DNA from: Streptosporangiaceae bacterium
GTDB taxonomy: Bacteria; Actinomycetota; Actinomycetes; Streptosporangiales; Streptosporangiaceae
NCBI GenBank assembly: GCA_025934635.1
Contig: JAICWX010000006.1
Coordinates: 1 to 61,897, forward strand
Direction of reading: 5' to 3'
DNA length: 61,897 nucleotides
Below are positions 40,329 to 48,480 of this stretch, piece after piece. Under the pieces are notes generated by a model. That model did no database searches. It was not told where the DNA came from and was given only the letters and a program-made list of their open reading frames with translations. Made by a program: the position numbers and the translations under genes. Positions within the stretch are counted from its first letter, which is position 1; each line of letters opens with the position of its first letter.

Positions 40329-41213
40329 CTAACTGAGGACGGAGAGCCAGCGCTTGTTATTGAGGATGGCCGCCTGAGCCGAGCTTTCTGTCCAGATGCG
40401 GTCGAGCGGCTCGGTGAGGCAGTTTCCGAGCCGGAAGTAACCGGAGCTGCCAGGCTGAAGGACATTACCGGCCGGGTCCACGATGAGGCAGCCCGCCGTC
40501 TCGGTTTCGTTCGACGGAGCAGTCGGTACCGGCGACGCCAACTCCGCGACCTCGGCGGCCAGGCGCTGGAATTCGCCCTCTGCCAGCCGGTGCCGCTGCT
40601 GGCCGGTGTTCTGGTCGCCCCGGCTGCTGTACTGATACAGGCGCCAGACGTCCGGGGCCATGTCCTTGACGATCCGGGCCAGCGCGGGCAGGTCCTCCGC
40701 GTTGACGCCGCTCACCACGGTGCCGAACTTGAGGCTGACCCCCGGTTGGGCGGCGACCAGCCGGGCCGCCGTGAGCACTTCGGCCAGATCGGCCTTCTCC
40801 CCCCGCATCGCGCGGTGGATCTCCGGGGTCGAGCCCTCGATGGAGATGCCGGCCATGGTGAAGGCGTCGAGCCTGAAGCCCTGGTCAACGCGCCTGCGCA
40901 GGAGCTCGCCGTTGGTGTTGAGCACGGTCGACTTACCGTCTTGACGCAGGATGGCCGCGTACTCGTCGACCTTCTTGACCAAGAGCGGCTCCCCGCCGCA
41001 GAAGGTCACGACCCGCGCGGAGGAAGCCTGGATGGCCTGGAGGATGTCGTACCGGAGCTCGACCGGATCCTTGCCGGGCACGGGCCCGTAGCAGAAGTCG
41101 CACGTCAGGTTGCAGTGGCTCGTCGTCCACCAGTCGACCGACGGGATCTCGGCTCTCGCCCCTGCCTCGGGCAGGGTATCCACCGCCTCGGCCACGGTAC
41201 CGCCAGCGCTCAA
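40329..41213 (-). CDS. Radical SAM protein (SPASM/viperin-like superfamily)
   Basis: A 294-residue radical SAM protein with TSHCNLTCDFCYG supplying CxxxCxxC (C34, C38, C41) and the SAM-binding VVTFCGGEPLLV. LNTNGELLRRR, MAGISIEGSTPEIHRAMRG and VWRLYQYSSRGDQNTGQ follow, with a possible extra Cys in AGCLIV and GNCLTEPLDRIW. It recalls prokaryotic viperins and related heterocycle-modifying enzymes, but lacks the viperin NxHx4CxxxCxxC form (DWWTTSHC here). TTG at 41213 is chosen as start since GAGGAAGGA lies 6 bases before it; an ATG at 41279 is in frame. It precedes the broken PfkB gene. Confidence 0.8.
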   Translation of the reverse strand: MSAGGTVAEAVDTLPEAGARAEIPSVDWWTTSHCNLTCDFCYGPVPGKDPVELRYDILQAIQASSARVVTFCGGEPLLVKKVDEYAAILRQDGKSTVLNTNGELLRRRVDQGFRLDAFTMAGISIEGSTPEIHRAMRGEKADLAEVLTAARLVAAQPGVSLKFGTVVSGVNAEDLPALARIVKDMAPDVWRLYQYSSRGDQNTGQQRHRLAEGEFQRLAAEVAELASPVPTAPSNETETAGCLIVDPAGNVLQPGSSGYFRLGNCLTEPLDRIWTESSAQAAILNNKRWLSVLS

Positions 41214-41562
41214 CGAGCGTCCTTCCTCGCAACCAGAAAGCCCATTGACCGCATGGCCATGACGACTAGCGGACATAATGCGCCACAGGGAATTATCCGA
41301 CCCAGTGCGCCTTTCGGGAACTTTGTCCGAATAGCCGAGCAGCGCGTTCTTTCGATCGGGGCCGAAGCTCGTGGCGGCGGCCTCCGGAAACATGTCACAC
41401 CAGGTACGGGAAATAGTAGCGCCTGGCTAACACGCGAAAAGACGGTTCCCCTCTGGCTGTAACCAAAAGGTGGCTCGCCTGCCCGGTAAAGACATCTTTT
41501 GTTGTAGAGCCGTGTGATCGCAGCCGATTTTCCCGGCTCGGCCGGCCGCTATCACAGCGCCG
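41214..41562. other. 349-bp intergenic region upstream of the radical SAM gene
   Basis: This stretch is less GC-rich than its surroundings and contains no convincing gene. On the minus strand GATAAT (about 41299-41294) could be a -10 box for the radical SAM gene; I see no matching -35. No CAGTTGTC element (found upstream of the toroid gene) occurs here. Confidence 0.4.
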
Positions 41563-43323
41563 TCATAGTGGCGGGAACCAGCCCGGCCGGGACGGGACGG
41601 CCACGCTGGCAAGCTTCAGTGCCTCGATCGCGTCGAAGGTCATCCAGATCGGCAGGTCGCCGTTGTCCCAGGCCCACAGGGCCGCGGCGTCGCCGCCGTA
41701 GCTATTCCAGACCTGGGCTAGCGCATTGCTCACCGCGAGGTGCGTCGACGGTACGCCCGCCGAGACCAGGGCCTTCACCACCCACGCCGACGTGAGGTGC
41801 CGGATGTGCACCAGCTCGAGCCCGCGTTCGGTGGCCTCGTAGGCGTTGTGCAGGTCACGCTGCTCGAGCAGCCAGGCCGTGGCCTGCTCCCGGGCCTCCT
41901 GCACCGGACTAGACGGCCGGATCGCCTGCACGCTGGCCAGCACCCGCACGGCCCGGGCCGTGTGCGCCACCGACGGGTTGGGATCGATGAGCAGCGGCTC
42001 TGCCTTCTCCGGCCACAGCAGCAGGTCGCCGTAGGGCCGCCGCGCGGCCAGCAGGCTCTCGATGAGTGTCTCCACCAGCTTGCTGCCGGGATCGAGCAGC
42101 AAGCTGGTTTCCAGGATCGTGGTGAGGATGAACGGCCGGGACCTCTCGAAATCACCCAGGCCTTTCTCCATCGGGATCGCATGCTCCCTGAAGTCTTCCG
42201 TGGCGGTGACCCGCCGGAGCGCGCCCAGCACCACCGCGGTCGTCTCCGGGCGCGGCGGGGACTGCTTGCGGCTCGCGTATCCCCCGTCGGGAAGGGCCAT
42301 GTTCTTCAGGTTTTCCGCGACGGGGACCAGGTCGGCGGCGAGGCCGTCCTCCAGCAGGAGCATCGTCTTGATGCCGTAAGCGGTCGAGGCCGGCGTCGCC
42401 CCGCCCGGCAGTTCGCGCAGGTCGCGCGGCCACCCCAGGGGCCTGCCGTCGGGGTCCCTGACCAGGCAGTCCCGCAGCACCCGGGCGACATCGGTGAACG
42501 TCTGGATCAAGGTAGGCGCGACCGGGCTTGGCGGCGGCACCGGGACCAGCCGGGGGCCGGGGCGCTCGGGCCGGGAACGCAGGTCGGTGACCAGGCTCTG
42601 GATCGCGCCCCGGGCCGTGAGGTAATCGTCCAGCGAGCGGGCTTGCGGCTCCGACGGCAGCTCCTGTCCGGCCGCCCACCGGGCGACGTCGGCGAGCGGA
42701 ACGGCGAGCTCGGCCGCGGCCTGCTCGACGCTGGTATGGCGCATGCGCAGTGTCTGGGTGAGCTCCGCGGCGAAGACCCGCAGTTCCGCCCGGCTGACGG
42801 GAGGGTGCTCGCCGGCCCGTGGCCCGGTCCGGCCCGCCGTGCCCCCGGCCAGCTCGCCGGGGTCGGCCCCCGCCGTCAGCGCGAACGCGAGCGCCGTGAG
42901 CGCTTCGGCTTCGACCTCCAGCCGGAGCGCACGGGGCGACGGCGCCTTGCCGGGCGGCGCGGACCGCAGTTCGTGCAGCCGGTTCCAGCTCCGCAGCAGC
43001 GCTTCCCGCCGCTGGCCCAGGTCCTGGCCGTACAGGTCGGCGTCCGGTACCTGGTGGGCGAAAAGCTCCAGTCCGAGGCTCACGTCGGCGACAATGCTCA
43101 TCGTCGGCGCCAGCGTGCCGGCCGCCGCCCGGACGGCGCGCACGATGGCCCGCTCGGTGGATTCTCCGGCGTTGACCAGGGCCCGGACGCTCTCCAGTCC
43201 CGCCAGCGGGTCCAGCATGAGCTCGGTGCCCTGTAGCCGTTCTTCGCGCAGGCCGGTTCGCGTCCGGAGGCTTTTCAGAGCGGACGCTATGCCGAGGGTG
43301 GCGGGATCCAGTGGCTCGGCCAT
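41563..43323 (-). CDS. Large helical protein with HTH-like segment and C-terminal alpha/alpha-toroid (prenyltransferase/terpene-cyclase-like) domain
   Basis: A 586-residue protein. The N-terminal half is helical, with a short HTH-like unit (TSVEQAAAELAVPLADVARW, near res. 205-224) after a long linker. The C-terminal half shows repeated helix pairs with the SQHop/terpene-cyclase toroid signature: STAYGIKTMLLLEDG, LPDGGYASRKQSPPRPETTA, VLGALRRVTA, NPSVAHTARAVRVLASV, SAWVVKALVSAG and YGGDAAALWAWDNG. No DxDD or DCTAE catalytic motif was found, so it may be a binding toroid. ATG 43323 follows AGGAGAAGGGG. It is divergent from the cyclase-like gene across a region of CAGTTGTC repeats, suggesting joint control. 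Confidence 0.7.
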   Translation of the reverse strand: MAEPLDPATLGIASALKSLRTRTGLREERLQGTELMLDPLAGLESVRALVNAGESTERAIVRAVRAAAGTLAPTMSIVADVSLGLELFAHQVPDADLYGQDLGQRREALLRSWNRLHELRSAPPGKAPSPRALRLEVEAEALTALAFALTAGADPGELAGGTAGRTGPRAGEHPPVSRAELRVFAAELTQTLRMRHTSVEQAAAELAVPLADVARWAAGQELPSEPQARSLDDYLTARGAIQSLVTDLRSRPERPGPRLVPVPPPSPVAPTLIQTFTDVARVLRDCLVRDPDGRPLGWPRDLRELPGGATPASTAYGIKTMLLLEDGLAADLVPVAENLKNMALPDGGYASRKQSPPRPETTAVVLGALRRVTATEDFREHAIPMEKGLGDFERSRPFILTTILETSLLLDPGSKLVETLIESLLAARRPYGDLLLWPEKAEPLLIDPNPSVAHTARAVRVLASVQAIRPSSPVQEAREQATAWLLEQRDLHNAYEATERGLELVHIRHLTSAWVVKALVSAGVPSTHLAVSNALAQVWNSYGGDAAALWAWDNGDLPIWMTFDAIEALKLASVAVPSRPGWFPPL

Positions 43324-43412
43324 CTCCCCTTCTCCTGGGTACGGCGACGCCAAGATCGATCTGAAGACAGCTTATCCGACCTGCCGACAAATGTCGCAGA
43401 CAAAATGCTTGG

Positions 43413-43775
43413 CAGTTGTCAAGTCGGGTATGACACAATCGTCAGTTGTCAGGGACAGCAGATGGAGAATACGACAAACACCGACAATGGAGTTGGTGGC
43501 AGTTGTCGCACCCGCCCTCCAGTACGGGGAGAAGCGATGACCACCAACGGGGACCGCCGCACATGCGCCGCAGGGACGCCGGTCCGCCTGTCTCGTCGTT
43601 TCCCCCTCATCGGCCTCGCAGGTCCCGGCGTCACCCGCCGGAACCTGCACGGGCTTCTCGTCGCCGCCGGACCGTATCCCGGCCCGCGGCCAGCGTGCAC
43701 AGTAACTCCCTACAGGGAGGAACGATGTCTTCTCATGCCCAGGTATGCCCGATCAGGTCGCACCTGACAGTTGTC
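43413..43775. promoter_or_regulatory. Four copies of CAGTTGTC in the toroid/cyclase control region
   Basis: CAGTTGTC occurs at 43413-43420, 43443-43450, 43500-43507 and 43768-43775, always in the same orientation, with related GACAA/TTGTC half-sites between (e.g. GACAAATGTC at 43386-43395 and 43473-43485). Their density and location between divergent genes suggest a shared regulator; no other cluster of this octamer was noticed in the window. The rest of 43324-43724 holds no gene I can support. Confidence 0.6.
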
Positions 43776-43811
43776 GCCACTTCGTTCTGGTTCCGGTCAG
43801 GAAAACGCTGA
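43725..43811 (+). CDS. 28-residue leader peptide coupled to the cyclase-like gene
   Basis: ATG 43725 is preceded by a strong AGGGAGG (43714-43720) and encodes MSSHAQVCPIRSHLTVVATS followed by eight residues, ending at TGA 43809-43811. That stop overlaps the ATG of the cyclase gene (TGATG), the classic coupling arrangement. The last CAGTTGTC copy lies inside it. It may be a leader peptide rather than a functional protein. Confidence 0.5.
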   Translation: MSSHAQVCPIRSHLTVVATSFWFRSGKR

Positions 43812-44488
43812 TGGGACCGAGCCAAGCGCCCGGCCTGCCTCTCTACCGTGCCATCGTGGCACTGGACATCGAGAGTTCCACCACCCGCCCGAATCCCGTC
43901 AAGGGCGAGCTCAGGAACAAGGCCTACGAACTCTTCGACATGGCGCTGTGCACGGCGGGCATCGACCAGCGGTACCGCGACCGGTTCATCGACCGGGGCG
44001 ACGGCATCCTGGCGCTGATCCACCCGGTCGACCAGGCCCCCAAGGCACTCCTGCTGAACCGGGTCGTCCCGTTGCTCAGCCGGCTCCTGGCCGAGTACAA
44101 CACCAGCCTTCCGCGCCACAGCCAGCCGCAGCGGCAACTGCGGATCCGGATCGTCATCCACGCGGGAGAAGTCCACTACGACGCCAACGGGTGCTTCGGC
44201 GAGGCCCTCGACGTCGCCTTCCGCCTGCTCGACGCCGCCCGGGTCAAGCGGGCCCTGCGGGAGGCGGCCGACCCGCTGGTGCTGGTCATCTCGGGTGACA
44301 TCCACAGCACGGTCGTGCGCCACGGCTATGACGGCATCGACCACCAGGCCTTCCAGTCGCTCGTGCGGGTGCACGTCGCAGGCCGGCGCTACCCAGGCTG
44401 GATCCACCTCGCCGAGCACGTCACGCGGCACCAGGTAACCCAGCTGGACAGCGTGACCCAGATAGACAGCTACCGGCGCCCCGCCTAA
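43811..44488 (+). CDS. Class III nucleotide cyclase-like protein
   Basis: A 225-residue single-domain protein resembling class III adenylate/guanylate cyclases. AIVALDIESSTTR (Asp19, metal A site), DRGDGILALIHP (Asp64 in GDG) and RIRIVIHAGEVHYD (111-124) are in the expected order. In the C-terminal catalytic segment the usual NxAxR is DVAFR (Asp134, Arg138), so the transition-state Asn is Asp while Arg is kept. The same single-domain group is frequent in actinomycetes; product and effector are unknown. A longer start at ATG 43745 is possible, but the leader-coupled ATG at 43811 fits the fold. It is divergent from the toroid protein. Confidence 0.75.
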   Translation: MGPSQAPGLPLYRAIVALDIESSTTRPNPVKGELRNKAYELFDMALCTAGIDQRYRDRFIDRGDGILALIHPVDQAPKALLLNRVVPLLSRLLAEYNTSLPRHSQPQRQLRIRIVIHAGEVHYDANGCFGEALDVAFRLLDAARVKRALREAADPLVLVISGDIHSTVVRHGYDGIDHQAFQSLVRVHVAGRRYPGWIHLAEHVTRHQVTQLDSVTQIDSYRRPA

Positions 44489-44520
44489 GGCGTAGGGCTG
44501 GCCCTCGCCGGCTCCCGGCA

Positions 44521-44580
44521 ACGACATGAATGCCCCATCAATGCCGTCCCAGCAGCATTGATGCTCCATCGATGTCGTTA
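44521..44580. repeat. Dispersed intergenic repeat, copy B (two units)
   Basis: Two units (GAATGCCCCATCAATGCCG, then TTGATGCTCCATCGATGTCG) are joined by CCCAGCAGC. The whole ~60 bp matches copy C at 54043-54100 in reverse orientation, including the joining segment. It is 3' of the cyclase gene, between convergent genes. Confidence 0.75.
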
Positions 44581-44685
44581 GCAGCGCCGGCGGGGAGACG
44601 ATGAGCTGACGCAGCCGTACCACGGGCACCACCCGTCCCGCGAGCCGACGGCGAGGCGGACGGCGGGGTGACTGGTGGTACGCAC

Positions 44686-44755
44686 GGGGTGGGGTGGGGT
44701 GCCGGCGGGTGGGGTGGCCGGCGGGTGGGGTGGGGTGGTCGGCGGTGGGTGGGTT
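44686..44755 (+). other. G-rich tract with G-quadruplex potential
   Basis: Repeated GGGGTGGGGTGGGG and GGGTGGGGTGG runs up to the sigma-factor stop codon give many G3-4 tracts separated by 1-3 bases on the plus strand, hence C-rich on the coding strand of the sigma gene's 3' end. Confidence 0.6.
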
Positions 44756-45752
44756 AGTCGTCGGGGAGGGTTCGGGGGAGGGCGAAGCGGGGGAAAGCCG
44801 TGTTGTCGAAGCGGGTGATGGCGCTGATCTGGTGGGCGGACAGGGTGAGGACGACCAGGCCGTTGGCGTGGGCTAGGTGGGTATGCGGGTCGCGCAGGTA
44901 GCAGCCGAACGCGGGCTGGCCGTTGGCCCGGGCGGGGATCATCCGGTAGCGGCGGCCCTGGCGGAAGGCCACGGTCGCGAAGAAGTGCCTGGCTACGTCG
45001 CGGCCCTGGTATTCCAGGGGCAGCGGGGGCATGCGCACCCAGACGTCGTCGGTCAGCAACCGCACCAGCGCGTCCACGTCGGCGTCCTCGTAGGCCCGGA
45101 TCAGGCGGCTCAGCAGGGCCTGCTCGGCGGGTGAGCCGGGCGGCGGCGCGGGCCGGTCGGCGGACGGCAGCTCGCGGGACAAGGTGGCGCGGGCGCGCTT
45201 GAGCGCGCTGGTGACCGACTGCTCGGTGGTGTCGAGCAGGCCCGCGGCTTCCCGGGCGGAGAAGTCCAGGACGTCGCGGAGGATGAGGACGGCGCGCTGG
45301 CGGGGCGGCAGCAGCTGGAGCGCGGTCACGAAGGCCAGCGAGATGGCCTCGCGCGCCTCGTAACGGGCCTCGGGGCCGGCCGCGGTGTCCGGCAGGGCGG
45401 CCACCGGGTCGGGGTAGGGCTCGATCCAGCCGATCTCCCCCAGCCGGGTCGGCTCGGGCGGCTCGAACGACAGCGGCGGCGCGGCGGCCACCGGGCGCCG
45501 CCGGGCCGCCCGCAGCATGTTCAGGCAGCGGCTGGTGGCGATGCGGTACAGCCAGGTGCGGATGGCCGCCCGGCCCTCGAAGCCGCCGAGCCCTTGCCAG
45601 GCGGCCGCCAGGGTCTCCTGCAGCGCGTCCTCGGCGTCCGCCACCGAGCCGAGGATCCGGTAGCAGTGCACCTGCATCTCGTGCCGGTACGGGCCGACCA
45701 GCTCCGCGAAGGCGGCCGCGTCGCCCGACCGGGCCCGGTCGATCAGTTCCAT
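44754..45752 (-). CDS. ECF-type RNA polymerase sigma factor (TIGR02960-like, SnoaL C-terminus)
   Basis: A 332-residue sigma factor. Sigma-2 region is near res. 5-72 (FAELVGPYRHEMQVHCYRIL, DAEDALQETLAAAWQGL), sigma-4.2 near 140-195 (LPPRQRAVLILRDVLDFSAR, LLDTTEQSVTSALKRARATL), and a SnoaL-like domain (205-320, with EDADVDALVRLLTDDVWVRM) that is typical of the group and controls activity. No anti-sigma gene is adjacent. It is divergent from a YCII-domain gene at 45873, a common pairing in actinomycetes. ATG at 45752 has GAGGTG close upstream. Confidence 0.87.
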   Translation of the reverse strand: MELIDRARSGDAAAFAELVGPYRHEMQVHCYRILGSVADAEDALQETLAAAWQGLGGFEGRAAIRTWLYRIATSRCLNMLRAARRRPVAAAPPLSFEPPEPTRLGEIGWIEPYPDPVAALPDTAAGPEARYEAREAISLAFVTALQLLPPRQRAVLILRDVLDFSAREAAGLLDTTEQSVTSALKRARATLSRELPSADRPAPPPGSPAEQALLSRLIRAYEDADVDALVRLLTDDVWVRMPPLPLEYQGRDVARHFFATVAFRQGRRYRMIPARANGQPAFGCYLRDPHTHLAHANGLVVLTLSAHQISAITRFDNTAFPRFALPRTLPDD

Positions 45753-45872
45753 GTTCACCTCACCTCGCCCGGTACTGACACCGGCCGGAGCCGGAACTGG
45801 GCGCTCCGGCGACCGCCCACTGCGGCGGCCGCCGGGTGTCGGTACCGGTGAACCCAACCGAAGGAGCATGAG

Positions 45873-46172
45873 ATGCCAGCGTTCATCTTCACCTACCGTC
45901 AGGCGGCCGACTACACCCGCACGCCGCAGACCCTAGCCGCCTGGCAGGCCTGGTTCGACGGAATGGGCGGCCAGCTCACCGACCTGGGCAAGCCCGTCGG
46001 CGCCCACGCCGTGCTCGGCGACTGCGATCCGGACCGCACCGAGCCCGGCGGCTACAGCATGATCCAGGCCGATGACCTGGCGGCGGCAACGGCGATCGCC
46101 AAGGGCTGCCCGCACCTGGAGTGCGGCGGCGGCGTCGAGGTCGGCGAGCTGCACGAGGTCACCGCTACCTAG
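45873..46172 (+). CDS. YCII-related (DGPF) domain protein
   Basis: A 99-residue small protein with the YCII/DGPF fold: MPAFIFTYRQAADYTRTPQT, WFDGMGGQLTDLGKPVG and GGYSMIQADDLAAATAIAKG, then CPHLECGGGVEVGEL. Such proteins are encoded with ECF sigma factors of this type and are thought to act as sensors or partners; enzymatic activity is not established. It is divergent from the sigma gene, and its end overlaps the convergent DUF4097 gene by 8 bp. Confidence 0.85.
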   Translation: MPAFIFTYRQAADYTRTPQTLAAWQAWFDGMGGQLTDLGKPVGAHAVLGDCDPDRTEPGGYSMIQADDLAAATAIAKGCPHLECGGGVEVGELHEVTAT

Positions 46173-47025
46173 CGGGCTCGATCTGGAGCGGGCCGCCGCC
46201 GCTCGAGATCCTGATCGAGGGGCGGGCGGCCGGGTCGGTGGCGATCCCGATCAGCTCCGGGCCGCCGTCGCTGTCCGCGGTCAGCGCGTAGGGGCCGCCG
46301 GGTACCCAGAGCATCGCCGGGCCGCCGTCGGTATTGAGCGTCAGCGCCTGCGGCGCCGCGGAGAAGGTGACCTCGGCCGGGCCGCCGCCGGTGCTGATGC
46401 TGGCCGTGGCGGCGGTGATGCCCCGGGCCACCAGGTTCCCGCCGCTGGTGTCGGCCCGGAGCGGGCCGGTCACCTCGTTCAGGTTCAGCGGGCCGCCGCC
46501 GGTGCTGACCGTCAGCGGTCCGCTGACCTGCGTGATCCGGGCGAGCCCGCCGCCGGAATCCACGGTGGCGGCCGCGACTCCGGCGATGTCGGCCGGGCCG
46601 CCCTGGGTGTCGACGGTGACGGCGGTGCCGGCCGGCACGGTCACGGTGAAGTCGGCGTAGCAGTCGGCGTCCTGGCAGGCCGGGTCACCCAGGCTCAGGC
46701 GGCCCCCGGATACCGACTCGGTCAGCGGGGGCGGGCCGCCGTCCTGCGGGGCGTAACTGATCCGCGCGGTGGCCTGGACGCGGCGGACCGGTCCCGCCGC
46801 CAGCCGCACCTGGCCGCCGTAGCTGTGTACGATCACGCTGGTGACGGGCTGCGGCACGGTCAGGCTGCTGGTCGTGACGCGCAGCGGCGGCGGCTGGTGC
46901 CAGGGGACCCCGCCCAGGGCGAGGAGACGGGTGCCGGGGATCGCGAGCGCCGCCGCGACCACCAGGCCGGATGCGGCCCAGACCCGGCGCGAGGCTGGCC
47001 GGGCCGGTCCGGTTACCGCACGCAT
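46165..47025 (-). CDS. DUF4097-like secreted/anchored beta-helix protein
   Basis: A 286-residue protein with one N-terminal membrane segment (VWAASGLVVAAALAIPGTRL, res. 15-34) and a repetitive beta-rich body with recurring GGP/GGGP turns (TVDTQGGPADIAG, TVDSGGGLARITQ, STGGGPLNLNEV), typical of DUF4097 'adhesin-like' proteins that accompany two-component or ABC systems. It overlaps the 3' end of the histidine kinase gene by 13 bp, so the two are translated together. It faces the outside and could sense envelope state for the kinase. Confidence 0.82.
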   Translation of the reverse strand: MRAVTGPARPASRRVWAASGLVVAAALAIPGTRLLALGGVPWHQPPPLRVTTSSLTVPQPVTSVIVHSYGGQVRLAAGPVRRVQATARISYAPQDGGPPPLTESVSGGRLSLGDPACQDADCYADFTVTVPAGTAVTVDTQGGPADIAGVAAATVDSGGGLARITQVSGPLTVSTGGGPLNLNEVTGPLRADTSGGNLVARGITAATASISTGGGPAEVTFSAAPQALTLNTDGGPAMLWVPGGPYALTADSDGGPELIGIATDPAARPSIRISSGGGPLQIEPAR

Positions 47026-48317
47026 GGCAGGTCCACCGAGAGCAGGGTCGGGCCGCCCGGCGGGCTGGTGATGTCGAGGGTGCCGTCGACCGACTCGGCC
47101 CGCCGGGCCAGGCCGGCCAGGCCGGTGCCGCGGGCCGGGTCGGCGCCGCCGACGCCGTCGTCGGTGACGATGATGTGCAGCCGGTCGCCCGCCTGTTCCA
47201 CGAATACCTCCGCCTGGGACGCCTGAGAGTGCTTGGTGATGTTGGTGAGGCCCTCGGAGACCACGAAGTAGGCGACGGCCTCGATCGTGGGCGACGGGCG
47301 GCGCGGCACGTTCACGGTCAGCCGGACCGGGATCGGCAGCCGCGCCGCGATCCCGGACAGGGCCGCGTCCAGGCCGCGGTCCTCGAGCACCGGCGGGTGC
47401 AGGCCGCGGATCAGGTTGCGCAGCTCGGCCAGGGCCGCCTTGGTCTCCGTATGCGCCTCGGCGATGGCCTGGTGCGCCTGCTCCACCGTGGTGGTCTGGG
47501 CCCGGGCCATGCCCAGGTTCATGGCCAGCGAGACCAGCCGCTGCTGGGTGCCGTCGTGCAGGTTCCGCTCCAGCCGCCGCCGCTCGGCGTCGGCCGCGTC
47601 GACCGCCCCGGCCCGGGTCTGGGTGAGGCGCTCCACCCGGTGCTCGAGCTGCTCGGCCCGGCTCGGGCCGAGCAGCGCCGCGGTGAGCCGGACGTCGAGG
47701 GCCGCGACCCCGGCGGTGACGAACGGCGCGGCGGCCAGCAGCAGCAGGCCGCCCGCGGTCAGCCACGCGTCGACCGGGATCTTGTGCATCGGGTGCAGGT
47801 GGCCGGGCCAGGACGGCCCGGCCGACTGGCCGCGGGCGAGCGCGCTCTGTGTGCCCAGCGCCCACGCGTAGGCGTACACCAGCGAGTACAGCACGCCGGC
47901 CAGCCACAGGCCGAAGGCGGCGATCGCCGCCACGGCCAGGGCGGGCGCGGCCAGGAAGTGATAGCCGAGCTGGCGCCAGGTCGTGCCGGTGCGAGCGGCG
48001 GTGAGGAGGCCGGTGAAAGTCAGCCCGTTCGGTAGAAAGCTTTGCGGCGGTACCTCCGCTCCGGCCGTCACCCTCAGCCGGTGCCGGTGCAGCCGGGTGA
48101 GCAGCGGTACCGCGAAGAGCACCAGCACCAGCTTGGGGACCAGCAGCAGCGCCGCCTTGCCGCCGCCGTACGGCGGGACCGCGATGATGAGCGGCACCGC
48201 CAGCAGCGCCGGGATGCCCCCGGTGAGGTACAGGGCCTGGCTCCAGGCGCGCGGCGACCACGGGACCCGGCGGTAAAGCCGGGCCGGCGCGTCGCCGGGC
48301 AGGGCAAGTGCGGTCAT
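47013..48317 (-). CDS. NarL-type sensor histidine kinase
   Basis: A 434-residue membrane kinase. Several transmembrane helices lie in res. 30-205, including LLLVPKLVLVLFAVPLLTRL and AAPALAVAAIAAFGLWLAGV. The HisKA_3 box is ERRRLERNLHDGTQQRLVSL with phospho-acceptor His254; the ATPase domain has EGLTNITKHSQAS (N box) and VTDDGVGGADPARGTGLAGL (G1 and G2). The likely partner is the response regulator at 51267, separated by the divergent ABC transporter genes. It probably controls that transporter in response to an antibiotic or envelope stress. Confidence 0.88.
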   Translation of the reverse strand: MTALALPGDAPARLYRRVPWSPRAWSQALYLTGGIPALLAVPLIIAVPPYGGGKAALLLVPKLVLVLFAVPLLTRLHRHRLRVTAGAEVPPQSFLPNGLTFTGLLTAARTGTTWRQLGYHFLAAPALAVAAIAAFGLWLAGVLYSLVYAYAWALGTQSALARGQSAGPSWPGHLHPMHKIPVDAWLTAGGLLLLAAAPFVTAGVAALDVRLTAALLGPSRAEQLEHRVERLTQTRAGAVDAADAERRRLERNLHDGTQQRLVSLAMNLGMARAQTTTVEQAHQAIAEAHTETKAALAELRNLIRGLHPPVLEDRGLDAALSGIAARLPIPVRLTVNVPRRPSPTIEAVAYFVVSEGLTNITKHSQASQAEVFVEQAGDRLHIIVTDDGVGGADPARGTGLAGLARRAESVDGTLDITSPPGGPTLLSVDLPCVR

Positions 48318-48480
48318 GACAGCCACGGTAGGCCCGCGGCGCGCGCCTGCCCATCCGGCAGGGTTCACGATCGATGGTGGGGCTAGCTTCACCCCCGATT
48401 CGGGATCCAGGGCCACTGCGCGGCGCCGCCCGGGTGGGTCATCCTGACGAACGCTGACACCACGACGGGGAAGGTTCGGA

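Noticed and set aside
40329..41213. Prokaryotic viperin
   Set aside because: The CxxxCxxC region lacks the Asn and His of the viperin NxHx4CxxxCxxC motif and the nucleotide-kinase partner is only a PfkB remnant; kept as a distant resemblance.
43811..44488. Pycsar or CBASS immune system
   Set aside because: The cyclase-like gene has no adjacent TIR, membrane, phospholipase or cyclic-nucleotide-binding effector; the neighbour is an uncharacterised toroid protein. Only a general signalling role is supported.
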